Assembly (NCBI GenBank): GCA_938005545.1
Contig: CALKXV010000026.1
Coordinates: forward strand, 1-57,638
DNA length: 57,638 nucleotides
Direction: 5' to 3'
Origin: an uncultured Paracoccaceae bacterium
Lineage (GTDB): Bacteria > Pseudomonadota > Alphaproteobacteria > Rhodobacterales > Rhodobacteraceae
Each line of letters opens with the position of its first letter. Position 1 is the first letter of the stretch. A model generated the notes under the pieces. The model did not search any database. It worked only from the letters and a program-made list of their open reading frames with translations, and had not been told where the DNA came from. The position numbers and the translations under genes were made by a program. Below, in pieces: positions 1 through 9,235 of the stretch.

Positions 1-46
<46 letters not shown>

Positions 47-144
47 GTCAAGTCTGGCGATGGTTTGGGGTGCTGGTAAAAGGAAGTGAAGAAACAATGG
101 CTTGAGCGGATATCGGGTTCGCTCTTCAATCGGCCGAAAATCTC

Positions 145-344
145 GCGTAAGCGTGGCGTAAGCATCGCGCAAACGTTACGCACCCGTAGCTCAGCTGGAT
201 AGAGCGCCGCCCTCCGAAGGCGGAGGCCAGAGGTTCGAATCCTCTCGGGTGCGCCATTTTTCTAAATAAAATCAAAGTTTTAAAGGATTGCTTCTTTTGC
301 GGATCAGTGCTTACGTACTGCTTACGCGGAACATTCGCGTAAGC
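145..344. repeat. GCGTAAGC repeats, candidate integrase arm sites (left)
   Basis: GCGTAAGC occurs at 145-152, 156-163 and 337-344 and inverted at 320-327, with a seven-base inverted match (GCTTACG) at 309-315. Two direct copies lie at the other end of the element (45604-45611 and 45615-45622). Clustered short repeats 100-300 bp inside each core are the usual layout of arm-type binding sites for tyrosine integrases. The complete tRNA at 180-256 sits between the two left clusters. The remaining sequence at 46-179 and 257-416 has no gene that I can support. Confidence 0.6.
180..256 (+). tRNA. tRNA-Arg (anticodon CCG), complete copy inside the element
   Basis: This is a full cloverleaf of 77 nt including an encoded CCA. 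Acceptor GCACCCG pairs with CGGGTGC, D stem GCTC with GAGC, anticodon stem CCGCC with GGCGG around loop CTCCGAA (anticodon CCG), and T stem AGAGG with CCTCT around TTCGAAT. It differs from the split copy in the anticodon stem and T stem, with each change compensated, so it is a separate functional allele and not a simple duplication. Because the outer copy at 1-46 is cut, this gene probably supplies the tRNA while the element is integrated. Confidence 0.95.
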
Positions 345-416
345 AGATAGGTCATCACGACACACTGAATCAGTAATGCCGCTCCGCGATCAGACGATTT
401 TTATAGGTGCGCACAT

Positions 417-1472
417 TCAAGCCAAAGCGTTCCGGATTGCCGCTTCTACAATTTCTGGAGACGCTTTGAACCATTCGGTCGCGCTGAACGACCGTCCGTC
501 TGGTCCCGTGACCCGCAGCGCAATGTGATAGGGCCGAAGGGCCCGGTGGATGCGCTGTTCAGCCTCTTTAGCAGAATGGCCGGTCAGTTCGTACGTCTCA
601 GTGACCGTTACTGGCGCGAACAAGAACGTCGACTGGGTTTCCGCACGCGCGATCCGGTCCTCGACGGACCCGGACGTCGTTCCCACTTTCAGGAGCCCCT
701 GCACCTCAGGTTTATCCGACAGTGAACGCAGCACATATACGATCCCGGTGCGCGCACCTTCGAAGAGCGGACCAGCACCTGCAGTCCCGATGCGCCTGGC
801 ATCTTTGTCTTCATAGAGCCGGCGAACCAGCGAGGACATGAGAAGATTCGACTCCGTACCGTTGTCAAAGATAACGCGCAGACGCGCATCGGGTTTGCCG
901 TTGCGGCGATGTTCATCGCGTACGTCCGAGACATGGACGAGTTGTCCCTTTAGGACAAAGAATTCGCCCAGATCGACGCGTTCCTGCCGGAAAGGTTGAG
1001 GCTTGCGTGAGCCATCCTCGACGCTCTTCCGGACCTGCTCGAACAGCGGCTCGAAGCGTTCGAAATCGGGGCAAGTTTGTCGGTCGGCGACGTAGTCCGG
1101 ACGCGCCAATGGTTTGAGTCCCTCACGGACTTCGAAGATGCCGAGCCCGTCTGAAAGCAAAGGGTCATCAAGGGGGTCGGCTTGTTCGGAATGACCAAAT
1201 ACAAGCCTTTTTTCGTCGAACGGTTCTAGGTCGATTAGGTCGGGCTTCGATGCCTGCAATCCCGCCAACTCGTTTGCCAGCATGCGCTCGCGCACACTGC
1301 GCCCCGCCTCGGATACAGGTTGCTCTCCCGTTTCGTCGACAAACGCATTGATGCGTTCAAGCACATCGATGGCGCGGTCGAGGATAGGGGTTCGGACCGC
1401 CTTTGGCTTTTCGTCCGGGGTGAGGAGGAGCTCGTCCTTGAGGTAGTCGATTTTGCCGTTTTCTTCAGACAT
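417..1472 (-). CDS. GIY-YIG nuclease-family protein (T5orf172/MUG113-like), last gene of restriction-like operon
   Basis: The protein has 351 residues. The last 110 form a GIY-YIG-type domain: GIVYVL at about 243-248, then LKVGTTSGSVEDRI, and a late EWF element as in T5orf172/MUG113 proteins. The first 240 residues are uncharacterised and charged. I chose the ATG at 1472, which overlaps the helicase stop by eight bases (ATGTCTGA), rather than a longer upstream reading, because the whole operon is coupled this way. GIY-YIG domains cut DNA with one metal ion (known), so this is the likely nuclease subunit of the methyltransferase-helicase system upstream. Its specificity is unknown. The N-terminal region could instead bind the helicase. 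Confidence 0.8.
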   Translation of the reverse strand: MSEENGKIDYLKDELLLTPDEKPKAVRTPILDRAIDVLERINAFVDETGEQPVSEAGRSVRERMLANELAGLQASKPDLIDLEPFDEKRLVFGHSEQADPLDDPLLSDGLGIFEVREGLKPLARPDYVADRQTCPDFERFEPLFEQVRKSVEDGSRKPQPFRQERVDLGEFFVLKGQLVHVSDVRDEHRRNGKPDARLRVIFDNGTESNLLMSSLVRRLYEDKDARRIGTAGAGPLFEGARTGIVYVLRSLSDKPEVQGLLKVGTTSGSVEDRIARAETQSTFLFAPVTVTETYELTGHSAKEAEQRIHRALRPYHIALRVTGPDGRSFSATEWFKASPEIVEAAIRNALA

Positions 1473-3642
1473 CGACGACTCCCGTCTTGCCCGCTTGATC
1501 GGCGTCTGCCCCCGCCATCTCGGCGCGTTTCTGCCGCGAGAGTTTACGCAGGAAAGCAAGGGCTTCGGCCAATCGTACCTCACGACCGTTTGGGGCGTTG
1601 AGGTTGGGCTCGCGGCTTTCGCGTTGGATGAACTCCTTAACGCGCGGATAGAGTTTCTCGGCCTCCTCCTGTGTCATATTCACTTTCATGGCGCGAACCT
1701 CACCATGCAAACGGGCAAGCAATTCCTCTGACAGTTCCTTCGATAAGAGTTCGTAAGCATCATCGAAATCACGCCGCCCACCGAGCAAATCAACCTGTAG
1801 GTCCTGCACATTGATGAACCGTTTGGCTTGCTGGACGAAGCGGTCACCCGCATTCGGGCCGGTTGAGACTTCTTCATCGCCTCCAGCCTCGTGCCCCTCG
1901 AACAGCGCTTGCTCACCCTCTGACATGCCCGGCGTCTGTATGATACTCGGGTCCTTCGCCACTTCTCGTCCCAAACCGGCACGTACGCCGAACAGACCAA
2001 CGGCGTCGCTCACCTGGTCTTCGGAAAAACCCGGATAGCGCTTCCTGACGACGTCGGTGACGACCAGATCGTACATCACATCAGTGTGGTGATCATCGGG
2101 ATTGATCATTACCGTGAGGGTGCGCGGATCGTTTTGCACGTCGGCGAACAGGTCGTTGAAGTCGGTCTCGATCGCCTCGACAGCCTTTTCATCGATTTCC
2201 GGCATGCCGACGATTTCGATCTCACCAGCGTTCGTCACCGGATCGGATTTCTCCTGTTCGCCCGACGTTCCATCGAATTCGTCCGCCCCCTTATGGGTGC
2301 GGAACTTGAACACGGGTGCCATGACTTGCTCCATGAGCAGCGACACCGAAATCGCCTTGAGCATATCGTTGACGGCACGGGAGATAGCCTCGTCATTGGC
2401 GAAGGGCGCGGAAACAAGGTTGGTGAACTGAGCTTCCGTCTTGCCCGGGGCGTCCCGCGTTGCGCGACCGATGATCTGCACAACCTCTGTCAGTGAACCG
2501 CGATAGCCGACCGTCAGGACATGCTCGCACCACACCCAGTCAAAGCCTTCCTTGGCCATGCCGAGCGCGATTATGACATCCACATCGTCACGCCCCTCCA
2601 CCGCGCGCAGAGAGGCAAGAACCTTCTCCCGATCGGCGCTGTCATCGACAAGATTGGCGATGCGCAACGTGCGCCCGCCCGCCGTGAGCGTGACGAAACC
2701 GGTCGCGGGGTCGACACCCGTCTTCGCATTCTCTCCAAGGCGATCGCCGATGGCATCCACGATGGCGTCGACCGCGAACATCTTGTTGACGCCGCTGCCC
2801 TCGGCCGAGCCGACATGGGGAATGTGCACGATGGTCTTGAGCGCGGGATCAATCGCTTCGCCGATCGCGTCGAGATAGCGGCCCTGATAGAAGCGAAAGT
2901 TGATGTGCAGCGTTTTGAGATACTCATAGCCGTTGAGCTGTTCGTAATAGGTGTAGATCACCCGCTCGAACCGGGCCTCATCCTCCGGATGCAGAACCGC
3001 CGTGCCGTCGCCCCGAAAATAGGACCCGGTCATGGCGAGGATGTGGGCCGCATCCGGGCCAACCTCGCCCGCCCGGTCGATCATCCCGCGCAAGAGGTTG
3101 CCGAGGCGGCTGTTCTCATCCGCCGAGGCGTGGTGCAATTCGTCAATGCACACCAGGCAGCCGTCGAAGATCGTGACATCATCGGTCTTCGCATAGGCTG
3201 AGCGCAGCGTGGAATGGGTGCAGAGCGCGGTGCGGCCTTCCTCGGCGGCCAGAAACGCGATCAATTCGTCCACCTTGCGGCCCGTCTCCGAACCCACGGT
3301 GCAGAGGTCAAGATCAAGCGTCCAGTTCGACGGGAAGCCGTGTTTCGCAAGGTCCGTGTCCCGGAACGACGCGCCGATTGAGCGTTCGGGGACGGCGACC
3401 AAAACCTTCCGCACCGCATCTGTGCGCAGCTTCTCCAACCCGACGAACATCGCCGCACGCGATTTACCAGAGGCGGGCGGCGACTTCACCAGCAAATGCT
3501 GGGCGTCGACCTTGTCCCACACCCGCGCCTGCATGGCGCGCATGCCGAGCGCGTTCGTTGCCTTGGACGCACCCGTCGCTTCATAGTGCAGCGTAGTGGA
3601 GCCAAGATCGTTCTTTGTTTTCCCTGTCGTGCTCTCACTCAT
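1465..3642 (-). CDS. DEAD/DEAH (SF2) helicase of restriction-like operon
   Basis: This is a 725-residue SF2 helicase. Walker A is SPPASGKS at about 54-61, motif II is DELHH near 167-171, and motif VI is QIIGRATRD. It looks like the translocase of type I or type III restriction systems but lacks a visible nuclease domain of its own. The start overlaps the methyltransferase stop by ATGA, and its stop overlaps the GIY-YIG start. Translational coupling implies the three proteins form one complex. Its role as DNA translocase for the GIY-YIG partner is inferred. The C-terminal 250 residues are acidic and uncharacterised. Confidence 0.85.
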   Translation of the reverse strand: MSESTTGKTKNDLGSTTLHYEATGASKATNALGMRAMQARVWDKVDAQHLLVKSPPASGKSRAAMFVGLEKLRTDAVRKVLVAVPERSIGASFRDTDLAKHGFPSNWTLDLDLCTVGSETGRKVDELIAFLAAEEGRTALCTHSTLRSAYAKTDDVTIFDGCLVCIDELHHASADENSRLGNLLRGMIDRAGEVGPDAAHILAMTGSYFRGDGTAVLHPEDEARFERVIYTYYEQLNGYEYLKTLHINFRFYQGRYLDAIGEAIDPALKTIVHIPHVGSAEGSGVNKMFAVDAIVDAIGDRLGENAKTGVDPATGFVTLTAGGRTLRIANLVDDSADREKVLASLRAVEGRDDVDVIIALGMAKEGFDWVWCEHVLTVGYRGSLTEVVQIIGRATRDAPGKTEAQFTNLVSAPFANDEAISRAVNDMLKAISVSLLMEQVMAPVFKFRTHKGADEFDGTSGEQEKSDPVTNAGEIEIVGMPEIDEKAVEAIETDFNDLFADVQNDPRTLTVMINPDDHHTDVMYDLVVTDVVRKRYPGFSEDQVSDAVGLFGVRAGLGREVAKDPSIIQTPGMSEGEQALFEGHEAGGDEEVSTGPNAGDRFVQQAKRFINVQDLQVDLLGGRRDFDDAYELLSKELSEELLARLHGEVRAMKVNMTQEEAEKLYPRVKEFIQRESREPNLNAPNGREVRLAEALAFLRKLSRQKRAEMAGADADQAGKTGVVDV

Positions 3643-6326
3643 GCGTTGGCTTTCTTCTTGGTTGTCTTGGAAGGCTTGGCGGCTGTTTCCTCGGCGATCA
3701 TGCGTTCGTAGAGTTGGAGCATATGCTCGATGCGGTCCGCGTCCGAGCGGTAGCGGCGCGAACCGAAGATCGTTTCCATCGTCGCGTCCAACTCCTCATG
3801 CGCGCGGCGCAAGGGGCGTGGCATGGTCTCGGGCTTGTAAAGATCACCCAGCGTCCGCCCGAACCCAGCCTCCTTGCGGGCGAGGTCAATCTCCCACCAG
3901 TGTTCTTCCAGTTCGGCCTTCCGCCGGTCCGAAAGGGGCGGCAGGGGGAAAGTGTTCCAAACGATGGTGTTGGAGTAGCGTGGGTCTTCTTTGAGCCGCC
4001 CACCGACCGTTTCCAGCCATAGCCGATGCAGGCGCGAGGACAGGACCGCTGCCTGCCAGATTGCGCCATCGAAGATGCCGAAGGCCTCGCTGGACGTGAT
4101 ATTGGTTTGGTCCTTCACATTCACTGGCAGATAGTCGCGATCCTTGCTTGCGGGACGCGGAACCATGATCGTGTGCGACGTTGCAGCGCCTGGCCGTTGA
4201 AGAAACCGATGGGGTCGGTCGGCAAAAGACTTTGAAATGGCACTTGCTTTGTCCTTGGATCGGTCTCGCGTGACGGCCTCGAAACGCAACGCGATTTCAG
4301 GAATGCGTTTTGCCGCCTCCACCTCATCATCTGCGACCCAAAGGCAATACCGTTCAATGCCCTTCATCAATTCTTGCGAACCGTAGAGCCGCCGGACGAA
4401 GCGCATAGCCTCCGGATGCACGTCCAACAAAGCATCGCGTTCATTGCGATCAAGGATCAGGTTACCGCCATCGGTCGGCTTGTTACCGAAAGCCATTGGT
4501 TCGAGTGCTGCGATCGGCTTGCTCGCCTTGGCGACGATGACTGTCGTCCCCGGCGCGAGGTAGGGACCGATAACGTCCACATCCCGCACTGTGTCTCCAT
4601 CGAATAGGCGTTTTTGGCCATCGCTTGGCGGGCCCATGCCGACGATCACGCAGGTCACGCCTGCATTGTGCGCAGCCAGGTTCGACCATTTGAACGAACG
4701 ATGCGCGAAGCAGATTTCAAGCCCGTCCAGCATGTGTGGCCATAGCTCAGGCACCTGAACGCCCTGCATTATGGAATTGGTCGCAACGAAGGCAAACGGC
4801 GCACCAGTCTGCAGCGCGTAGTCGCGTGCCTTTGCAAACCAAAGCGTCACATAGTCGAGATTGCCCCAGTTCTTAACGCGCCCCTTGAATACGCGCGCCA
4901 TGTCGGCCTTTTGCTCGGCGGACCAGTAGGACGACCCACGGAACTGCGGGTTGCCCACCACGACGGTCTCTGATGCCTCATCCGAGGGGCAAACTTGTAG
5001 CCAATCAACCTCAGCCGCATTGCCTCGAACGATCACCCCCGCCTTCTGCAAGGGCAGAAAGTCCGTCCGCTGACCGAGGTTGAGTTCCAATTGCTGATCG
5101 CATTGATATTTGGCGATCCAAAGGCCCAGGCGCGCCGCTTGACAGGCGAAATCGTCGATCTCGATCCCGTAGAATTGTTCAAGCTGAATGCCGGACAGAC
5201 GCACTTCGGCGAGGCGTCGGAAAGCTTCCAATTCTAGTGCCCGCATTTCCTTGTAAGCGAGGATGAGGAAGTTGCCCGACCCGCAGGCCGGATCGAATAC
5301 ACGGATGCACCCCAGCCGTTCGAGAAAAGCGCGCAGCCTGACCTTGTTCGACCCAGCGCGTTCCAGTTCCGCCTTGAGGTTATCGATCAGGATCGGCTCC
5401 AGCACCTTCATGATGTTGGACGGGGATGTGTAGTGCATCCCCAGTTCGCCGCGCTTCTCCACATCGACGACGGCCTGCAGCATGGACCCGAAGATATCCG
5501 GGTTGATGAGCTTCCAGTTCAGACCCGCGCAATCGAGCAGCAGCTTGCGGCAGCGCCCATCCAGCGCAGGCATCGGCATCTGTTCCTCGAATAGGGAACC
5601 GTTGACGTATTTCAGCTTCGACCAGGTCTTGGTTTCCGCCGGGCGCTCATCCGGCGGCGTGTCCATGTGCCGGAAGGCACCGTCAAGGAAGTCGGCCAGG
5701 TCTGTGCCATCGACCTTTGATTGACGCGCGGCTTTTTCGAAAACGTCCTTCTCGAAGATGCCCACGTCGTCCGAAAACATGCAAAAGAGGATACGCGCCA
5801 TGAAAATGTTGAGCGCGTGCCTGTCTTTCTCTGTTGTCCAGCCCGGGTTCGCGTCCCGCACCGCGTCGTGGAAGCGCGAAATGAAGCGCGTGGCTCGAAC
5901 ATCGGCCAACTTTTCCTTGGCCGGAACGTATCGCTCGTGTCCGCCAAGGGGGAAGAAGACGTCGCCTTCCAGCGAGAGCATATCGAGTCCGGCGAGCAGA
6001 GGTTCGTCGGCAATCTTGGTATCGAACGCCGCAATGCGCTCACCATCATACGCGAGAAGAATGCGAGGGCGGCGGCTTTTGGGCGAGGTTTCCGCCTCTT
6101 CCCTCATCCGGTCGAGCGCTTTGCCTGCCCGACTCGGTTCCGTCGCCTCGAAACGCAACATGCGCGTCCAGGTGAACGCGCCGTCTGCCGCCTTTTCGCG
6201 CAGCTTGGTGATGGTCGCGCGCGGCGCGCCAACCGCCTCCATCAACGCCAGACCGAAGGCCCCGCCCGTGGGAGGGTTGGCGGCGAGGTCGTCGAGGTTC
6301 GTGTAAATTTCTCCAGGGGTCAGCAT
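3639..6326 (-). CDS. Class I SAM-dependent DNA (adenine-N6) methyltransferase, large
   Basis: The protein has 895 residues. The SAM-binding motif DPACGSG is at about 345-351, GMHYTSP just upstream at 297-303 is typical of N6-adenine enzymes of the type I/IIG class, and the catalytic motif IV is NPQF at 459-462 in place of NPPF or NPPY. The C-terminal 300 residues probably hold target recognition. It is encoded between an HTH regulator and a helicase, overlapping both by four to seven bases. It would mark self DNA while the helicase and GIY-YIG protein act on unmarked DNA (inference from gene order). Without the partner genes it would pass for a type IIG enzyme, but it has no fused nuclease. 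Confidence 0.88.
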   Translation of the reverse strand: MLTPGEIYTNLDDLAANPPTGGAFGLALMEAVGAPRATITKLREKAADGAFTWTRMLRFEATEPSRAGKALDRMREEAETSPKSRRPRILLAYDGERIAAFDTKIADEPLLAGLDMLSLEGDVFFPLGGHERYVPAKEKLADVRATRFISRFHDAVRDANPGWTTEKDRHALNIFMARILFCMFSDDVGIFEKDVFEKAARQSKVDGTDLADFLDGAFRHMDTPPDERPAETKTWSKLKYVNGSLFEEQMPMPALDGRCRKLLLDCAGLNWKLINPDIFGSMLQAVVDVEKRGELGMHYTSPSNIMKVLEPILIDNLKAELERAGSNKVRLRAFLERLGCIRVFDPACGSGNFLILAYKEMRALELEAFRRLAEVRLSGIQLEQFYGIEIDDFACQAARLGLWIAKYQCDQQLELNLGQRTDFLPLQKAGVIVRGNAAEVDWLQVCPSDEASETVVVGNPQFRGSSYWSAEQKADMARVFKGRVKNWGNLDYVTLWFAKARDYALQTGAPFAFVATNSIMQGVQVPELWPHMLDGLEICFAHRSFKWSNLAAHNAGVTCVIVGMGPPSDGQKRLFDGDTVRDVDVIGPYLAPGTTVIVAKASKPIAALEPMAFGNKPTDGGNLILDRNERDALLDVHPEAMRFVRRLYGSQELMKGIERYCLWVADDEVEAAKRIPEIALRFEAVTRDRSKDKASAISKSFADRPHRFLQRPGAATSHTIMVPRPASKDRDYLPVNVKDQTNITSSEAFGIFDGAIWQAAVLSSRLHRLWLETVGGRLKEDPRYSNTIVWNTFPLPPLSDRRKAELEEHWWEIDLARKEAGFGRTLGDLYKPETMPRPLRRAHEELDATMETIFGSRRYRSDADRIEHMLQLYERMIAEETAAKPSKTTKKKANA

Positions 6327-6643
6327 GCGTTAGGTTGCCCCAGTACGAACGCATCTTCTGACCCGTCCGGCGCCGTCACCGATAGCCGCACTTCATCGCC
6401 GAGCGCCGAGAGGCAACGGGCCAGACGCTCGACTGAATAGCCGTTGACCTTGCCATGCAGCACCGCTGACAGATCTGGCTGCTTGAGCCCCATGCGTTGG
6501 GCAGCTTCGGTTTGCGTCAAACCCATCGCCTTCATCCGGCTGGCAATATGGGAAACGAGCCATGTTTTGAGCTGGTTCTCACCGGCATCGGGGGTGCCGA
6601 GATCGGAAATCAAATTGCTGTCAGGTAGGGACCGTTGAATCAT
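6320..6643 (-). CDS. XRE-type HTH regulator, first gene of restriction-like operon
   Basis: This is a 107-residue protein with an HTH at about 40-63 (LTQTEAAQRMGLKQPDLSAVLHGK), resembling HigA-like/HTH_37 proteins. Its stop overlaps the methyltransferase start (ATGCTGA). A perfect inverted repeat nine bases before its ATG (6652-6669) is a good candidate for its own operator. By position it is probably a control protein that delays or limits expression of the restriction genes (inference). The start at 6643 fits the operator spacing. Confidence 0.8.
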   Translation of the reverse strand: MIQRSLPDSNLISDLGTPDAGENQLKTWLVSHIASRMKAMGLTQTEAAQRMGLKQPDLSAVLHGKVNGYSVERLARCLSALGDEVRLSVTAPDGSEDAFVLGQPNAC

Positions 6644-6651
6644 TGAGTAGT

Positions 6652-6669
6652 TATAGCCAAACAGCTATA
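6652..6669 (-). promoter_or_regulatory. Operator-like inverted repeat TATAGC-N6-GCTATA
   Basis: This perfect 6-bp inverted repeat with a 6-base spacer lies directly upstream of the HTH gene. The AT-rich right arm reads like a -10 element on the minus strand, so a bound repressor would block the promoter. The match with the neighbouring HTH protein is inferred. Confidence 0.55.
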
Positions 6670-6754
6670 TTGCGCAAGTGTTCTGAGCGTACGCTCGGCG
6701 ACTGAGAGCGCCAGGTCGCCTTTTGCATCAGTCAATCCGTTCGGATTCAACGCG

Positions 6755-6769
6755 TTTATACGGTATAAA
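6755..6769. promoter_or_regulatory. Palindrome TTTATAC-G-GTATAAA in the divergent promoter region
   Basis: This perfect 7-bp inverted repeat around one base lies 105 bp before the LysR gene and 111 bp before the HTH gene, which is transcribed away from it. GCG/CGC bases extend the symmetry. It is a likely protein-binding site, but which regulator uses it is unknown. Confidence 0.4.
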
Positions 6770-6874
6770 ATGCGCAATACTGTAAATGCGAAAAATCCAT
6801 TCGATCATTCCAAGAAGGCACCATTTGTTTGGGCCTGTGAGAGTAGAAGTGAGCGATGTCTCTGCTTGGGATAA

Positions 6875-7828
6875 ATGATCCGTAATTGGAGCTTTAAACT
6901 GAAAGACAGGCTAAACAATTTTGTTCAGAAAGTTGACGCGCGCGATTTGGAAATCCTGCTCGCTGTCGCTGAAGCCTGCAGCTTTCGCAAAGCCGCTCAG
7001 AAACTTCATATCGGTCAGTCCGCCGTTTCCCGGCGCGTCCAGAAGCTCGAAGATCTCCTTGGAGTTTCGCTTTTCGAGAGGCGATCGACGGGCGCGCGGT
7101 TGACCTATGCCGGCTCGGAATTCGTCGCATGCTCCAGTGCGATTTTCGAGAACCTCAAGGCCGCAGTCGCTCAGGCCCAAACTGCCGGCATCGCGACAGG
7201 AGGCAAGCTCAAAATCGGGTCGATGGCATCCTTTTCAAATGGTCCTCAACGTGAGCTGATCAAGACATTCGTCCAGCGTCACCCCGGCGTAGATTTGTAC
7301 TTCGTCGAATGTGAGCGCCAGCATATGATGACAATGCTCGGGCATCGAACGCTCGATGTCGTGCTATCGGTGGGAGAGCCATTACCGGAAAACGGCAACG
7401 GTTTTGTGCTCGTCCGCGCACCCGTCTACGTGGCTGTGGCAAGCAGTGAACCCTGGGCTGACGCAGAGCGCCTTAGGTGGTCGGATTTGACGGACGCCTT
7501 GTTTCTGGTCAGTGCCCGGGAGTCCGGACCAGATATTCACGACTATATTGTACGCCAATCTACCGAATTGGGGCGAACAGCTTCCATCGCTCGGCACCAA
7601 GTCAGTCGAGACGGTATCATGAATCTGGTCGGTTTGGGCCTCGGCGTCACGGTTGTGGGTGATCACGCAGCCGGTGCCCGATATCCAGATGTGCAGCTCG
7701 TTCCGATTGCAGATAATGAAGACATACCATTCTCGATATGCTGGCGACCCGAGAACGACAATCCCGCCCTCCGCCGGTTCATCAGCCTTGCGCGGATCGA
7801 GGCGCGGAAGAACGGGCTTCCCGCTTAG
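6875..7828 (+). CDS. LysR-family transcriptional regulator
   Basis: The protein has 317 residues with a winged HTH at about 22-80 (FRKAAQKLHIGQSAVSRRVQKLE) and a full substrate-binding domain, the usual LysR length. It is the only plus-strand gene in this half of the element and converges on the transfer operon, its 3' end overlapping the DUF2274 gene by 47 bp. LysR genes are often found beside trb clusters on integrative elements of this class, so control of transfer or of the flanking restriction operon is possible, but no target can be shown. The ATG at 6875 gives a short basic lead before the HTH. Confidence 0.88.
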   Translation: MIRNWSFKLKDRLNNFVQKVDARDLEILLAVAEACSFRKAAQKLHIGQSAVSRRVQKLEDLLGVSLFERRSTGARLTYAGSEFVACSSAIFENLKAAVAQAQTAGIATGGKLKIGSMASFSNGPQRELIKTFVQRHPGVDLYFVECERQHMMTMLGHRTLDVVLSVGEPLPENGNGFVLVRAPVYVAVASSEPWADAERLRWSDLTDALFLVSARESGPDIHDYIVRQSTELGRTASIARHQVSRDGIMNLVGLGLGVTVVGDHAAGARYPDVQLVPIADNEDIPFSICWRPENDNPALRRFISLARIEARKNGLPA

Positions 7829-8027
7829 CCTTCGCAAAGCCGCGATCGGTCGTCATGAACCGCTCCAGCATCGGGCCGATCAGTTTGCTTGAGTCCAAGT
7901 TCTGCCCTGTTTCCTTACCGAGAATTTCTGCATATGCCGTCAGATCGCGGTGAACCTTTGCAGACAGTTCGACCGTGACTTTCACGGGCTTATCGTCGCG
8001 AATGTTACCAAGTTTGAGCTTACTCAT
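7782..8027 (-). CDS. DUF2274 protein, end of transfer operon
   Basis: This 81-residue protein starts MSKLKLGNI and contains KVTVELSAKVHRDLTAYAEI, the pattern of the DUF2274 family found at the tail of trb operons. The central segment resembles a ribbon-helix-helix protein, so DNA binding is possible. Its ATG overlaps the trbI stop by ATGA. Its last 47 bp run antisense to the end of the LysR gene. No function is established for the family. Confidence 0.8.
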   Translation of the reverse strand: MSKLKLGNIRDDKPVKVTVELSAKVHRDLTAYAEILGKETGQNLDSSKLIGPMLERFMTTDRGFAKAKREARSSAPRSAQG

Positions 8028-9235
8028 AGGCCGTCTCCCAACGGTTCGAGGATAAGATCGCGCGTTACCATTACGCGGACTGGGAAGCCGGGCCGGATGG
8101 TCAGCGTCGGCGGGATGCCAAGCTGACGTTGCACGATGGCCTCTCCGGCACGCCCGATAGTGTCCTGCGTCCCGTCGCGGATGGCCTCCGCGATCTCGTC
8201 ATTGTTGTCCTCACCGGCCTCCAGACCGATGTTGAGGATCGTGGCGAGGCCTGCTGCGATGAACAAGCGGTCCCAGTGGTTATCGACGCCATCTTCCAGC
8301 CCTGCGTAACCCGCCTGATCTGTGCCCGGCTCGCGTTCGAGTAGGATGGAGCGGCCGTCCGGAAGGATGAGACGGGTCCAGGCGAGGAGAATACGCCGCT
8401 GGCCTGCGGCGACTCGGCTGTCATATTCACCAAGCAGGGGCGACCCTTGCGGAATGAGCAGGAACTGACCGCTCGGACTGTCATACACATTGGCGGTCAC
8501 TTGCGCCGTGATCTGGCCTGGCAGATCGGAGCGCAGCCCGGTGATCAGCGCGGCAGGGATCGTCGATCCGGCCTGCAGGACATAGGGGCTTGACGGCGAT
8601 TGCAGACGATCCTCCGCAGTCGTGCGGCGATCGACGTCGCGGTCCAGGAAGGCCTCGCGGCGCTCGACATTGTCGGGTGCGCGCGCCGATGGGGCGGAAT
8701 TGGGAAACAGCCCCTGCAGCCCGGTGGCAGGGGGAGAGGTTGGGCGAGATGCAGTGGGCGCCTCCGCCGGTGATGCGGTGCGCACGTCCGCGAACAGGAT
8801 AGCGAGACGGGCGGCTTCTTCCTCTTGCAGGCGCAGTTGTTCCGCCGGATCGACTGCCCCGGATGTTGGCACGACAGGCACTGGTTCGCCGCGCCGCTGT
8901 GCCGAGAGCACCGGGCGACCGAGTTCGCCGGGAAGCGGTGGGCCGAGCTGCGGTATCGATCCATAATCACTGGGAAGCTGCAAGAGGCCTTCGGCCTCTT
9001 GAACGCGGTCGGTGGAGAAGAGCTCGGATGGTCCGTCTCGCCCGTCCGGATCTTGCAGCGCCGCAATCAGGATCGCTCCGATACCCAAACCACCGACGAC
9101 AGCCAGCAGCGTGATCGCCTTGCGCGAGAGACGCATGACGCGAGGTGGATCGGACCGCAGGCGCAGGTCTTTGGCGATATCCTGTTCAGTGCGTGGAGGC
9201 TCGGTCGCTGGTTTGTCGGCGTCGATGTCCGTCAT
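8024..9235 (-). CDS. trbI: TrbI (VirB10-like) conjugation channel protein
   Basis: The protein has 403 residues: a short cytoplasmic lead, one membrane segment at about 40-60 (ITLLAVVGGLGIGAILIAAL), a proline-rich periplasmic stretch, and a C-terminal VirB10/TrbI domain containing the LQAGSTIPAALITGLRSDLPG region. VirB10 proteins span both membranes and link inner ATPases to the outer core with TrbG and TrbF (known). The start overlaps trbG by four bases. Confidence 0.93.
   Translation of the reverse strand: MTDIDADKPATEPPRTEQDIAKDLRLRSDPPRVMRLSRKAITLLAVVGGLGIGAILIAALQDPDGRDGPSELFSTDRVQEAEGLLQLPSDYGSIPQLGPPLPGELGRPVLSAQRRGEPVPVVPTSGAVDPAEQLRLQEEEAARLAILFADVRTASPAEAPTASRPTSPPATGLQGLFPNSAPSARAPDNVERREAFLDRDVDRRTTAEDRLQSPSSPYVLQAGSTIPAALITGLRSDLPGQITAQVTANVYDSPSGQFLLIPQGSPLLGEYDSRVAAGQRRILLAWTRLILPDGRSILLEREPGTDQAGYAGLEDGVDNHWDRLFIAAGLATILNIGLEAGEDNNDEIAEAIRDGTQDTIGRAGEAIVQRQLGIPPTLTIRPGFPVRVMVTRDLILEPLGDGL

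Noticed and set aside
126-365. Minus-strand frame reading MAHPRGFEPLASAFGG
   Set aside because: It is the antisense translation of the intact tRNA-Arg and flanking arm-site repeats; a known artefact of tRNA loci, not a gene.
5721-6440. 239-residue plus-strand frame
   Set aside because: Antisense to the methyltransferase N-terminus; low-complexity, Arg-rich product.
6755-6769. Palindrome as a LysR T-N11-A box
   Set aside because: The palindrome has a one-base centre and much longer arms than a LysR box, so I list it only as an unassigned site.
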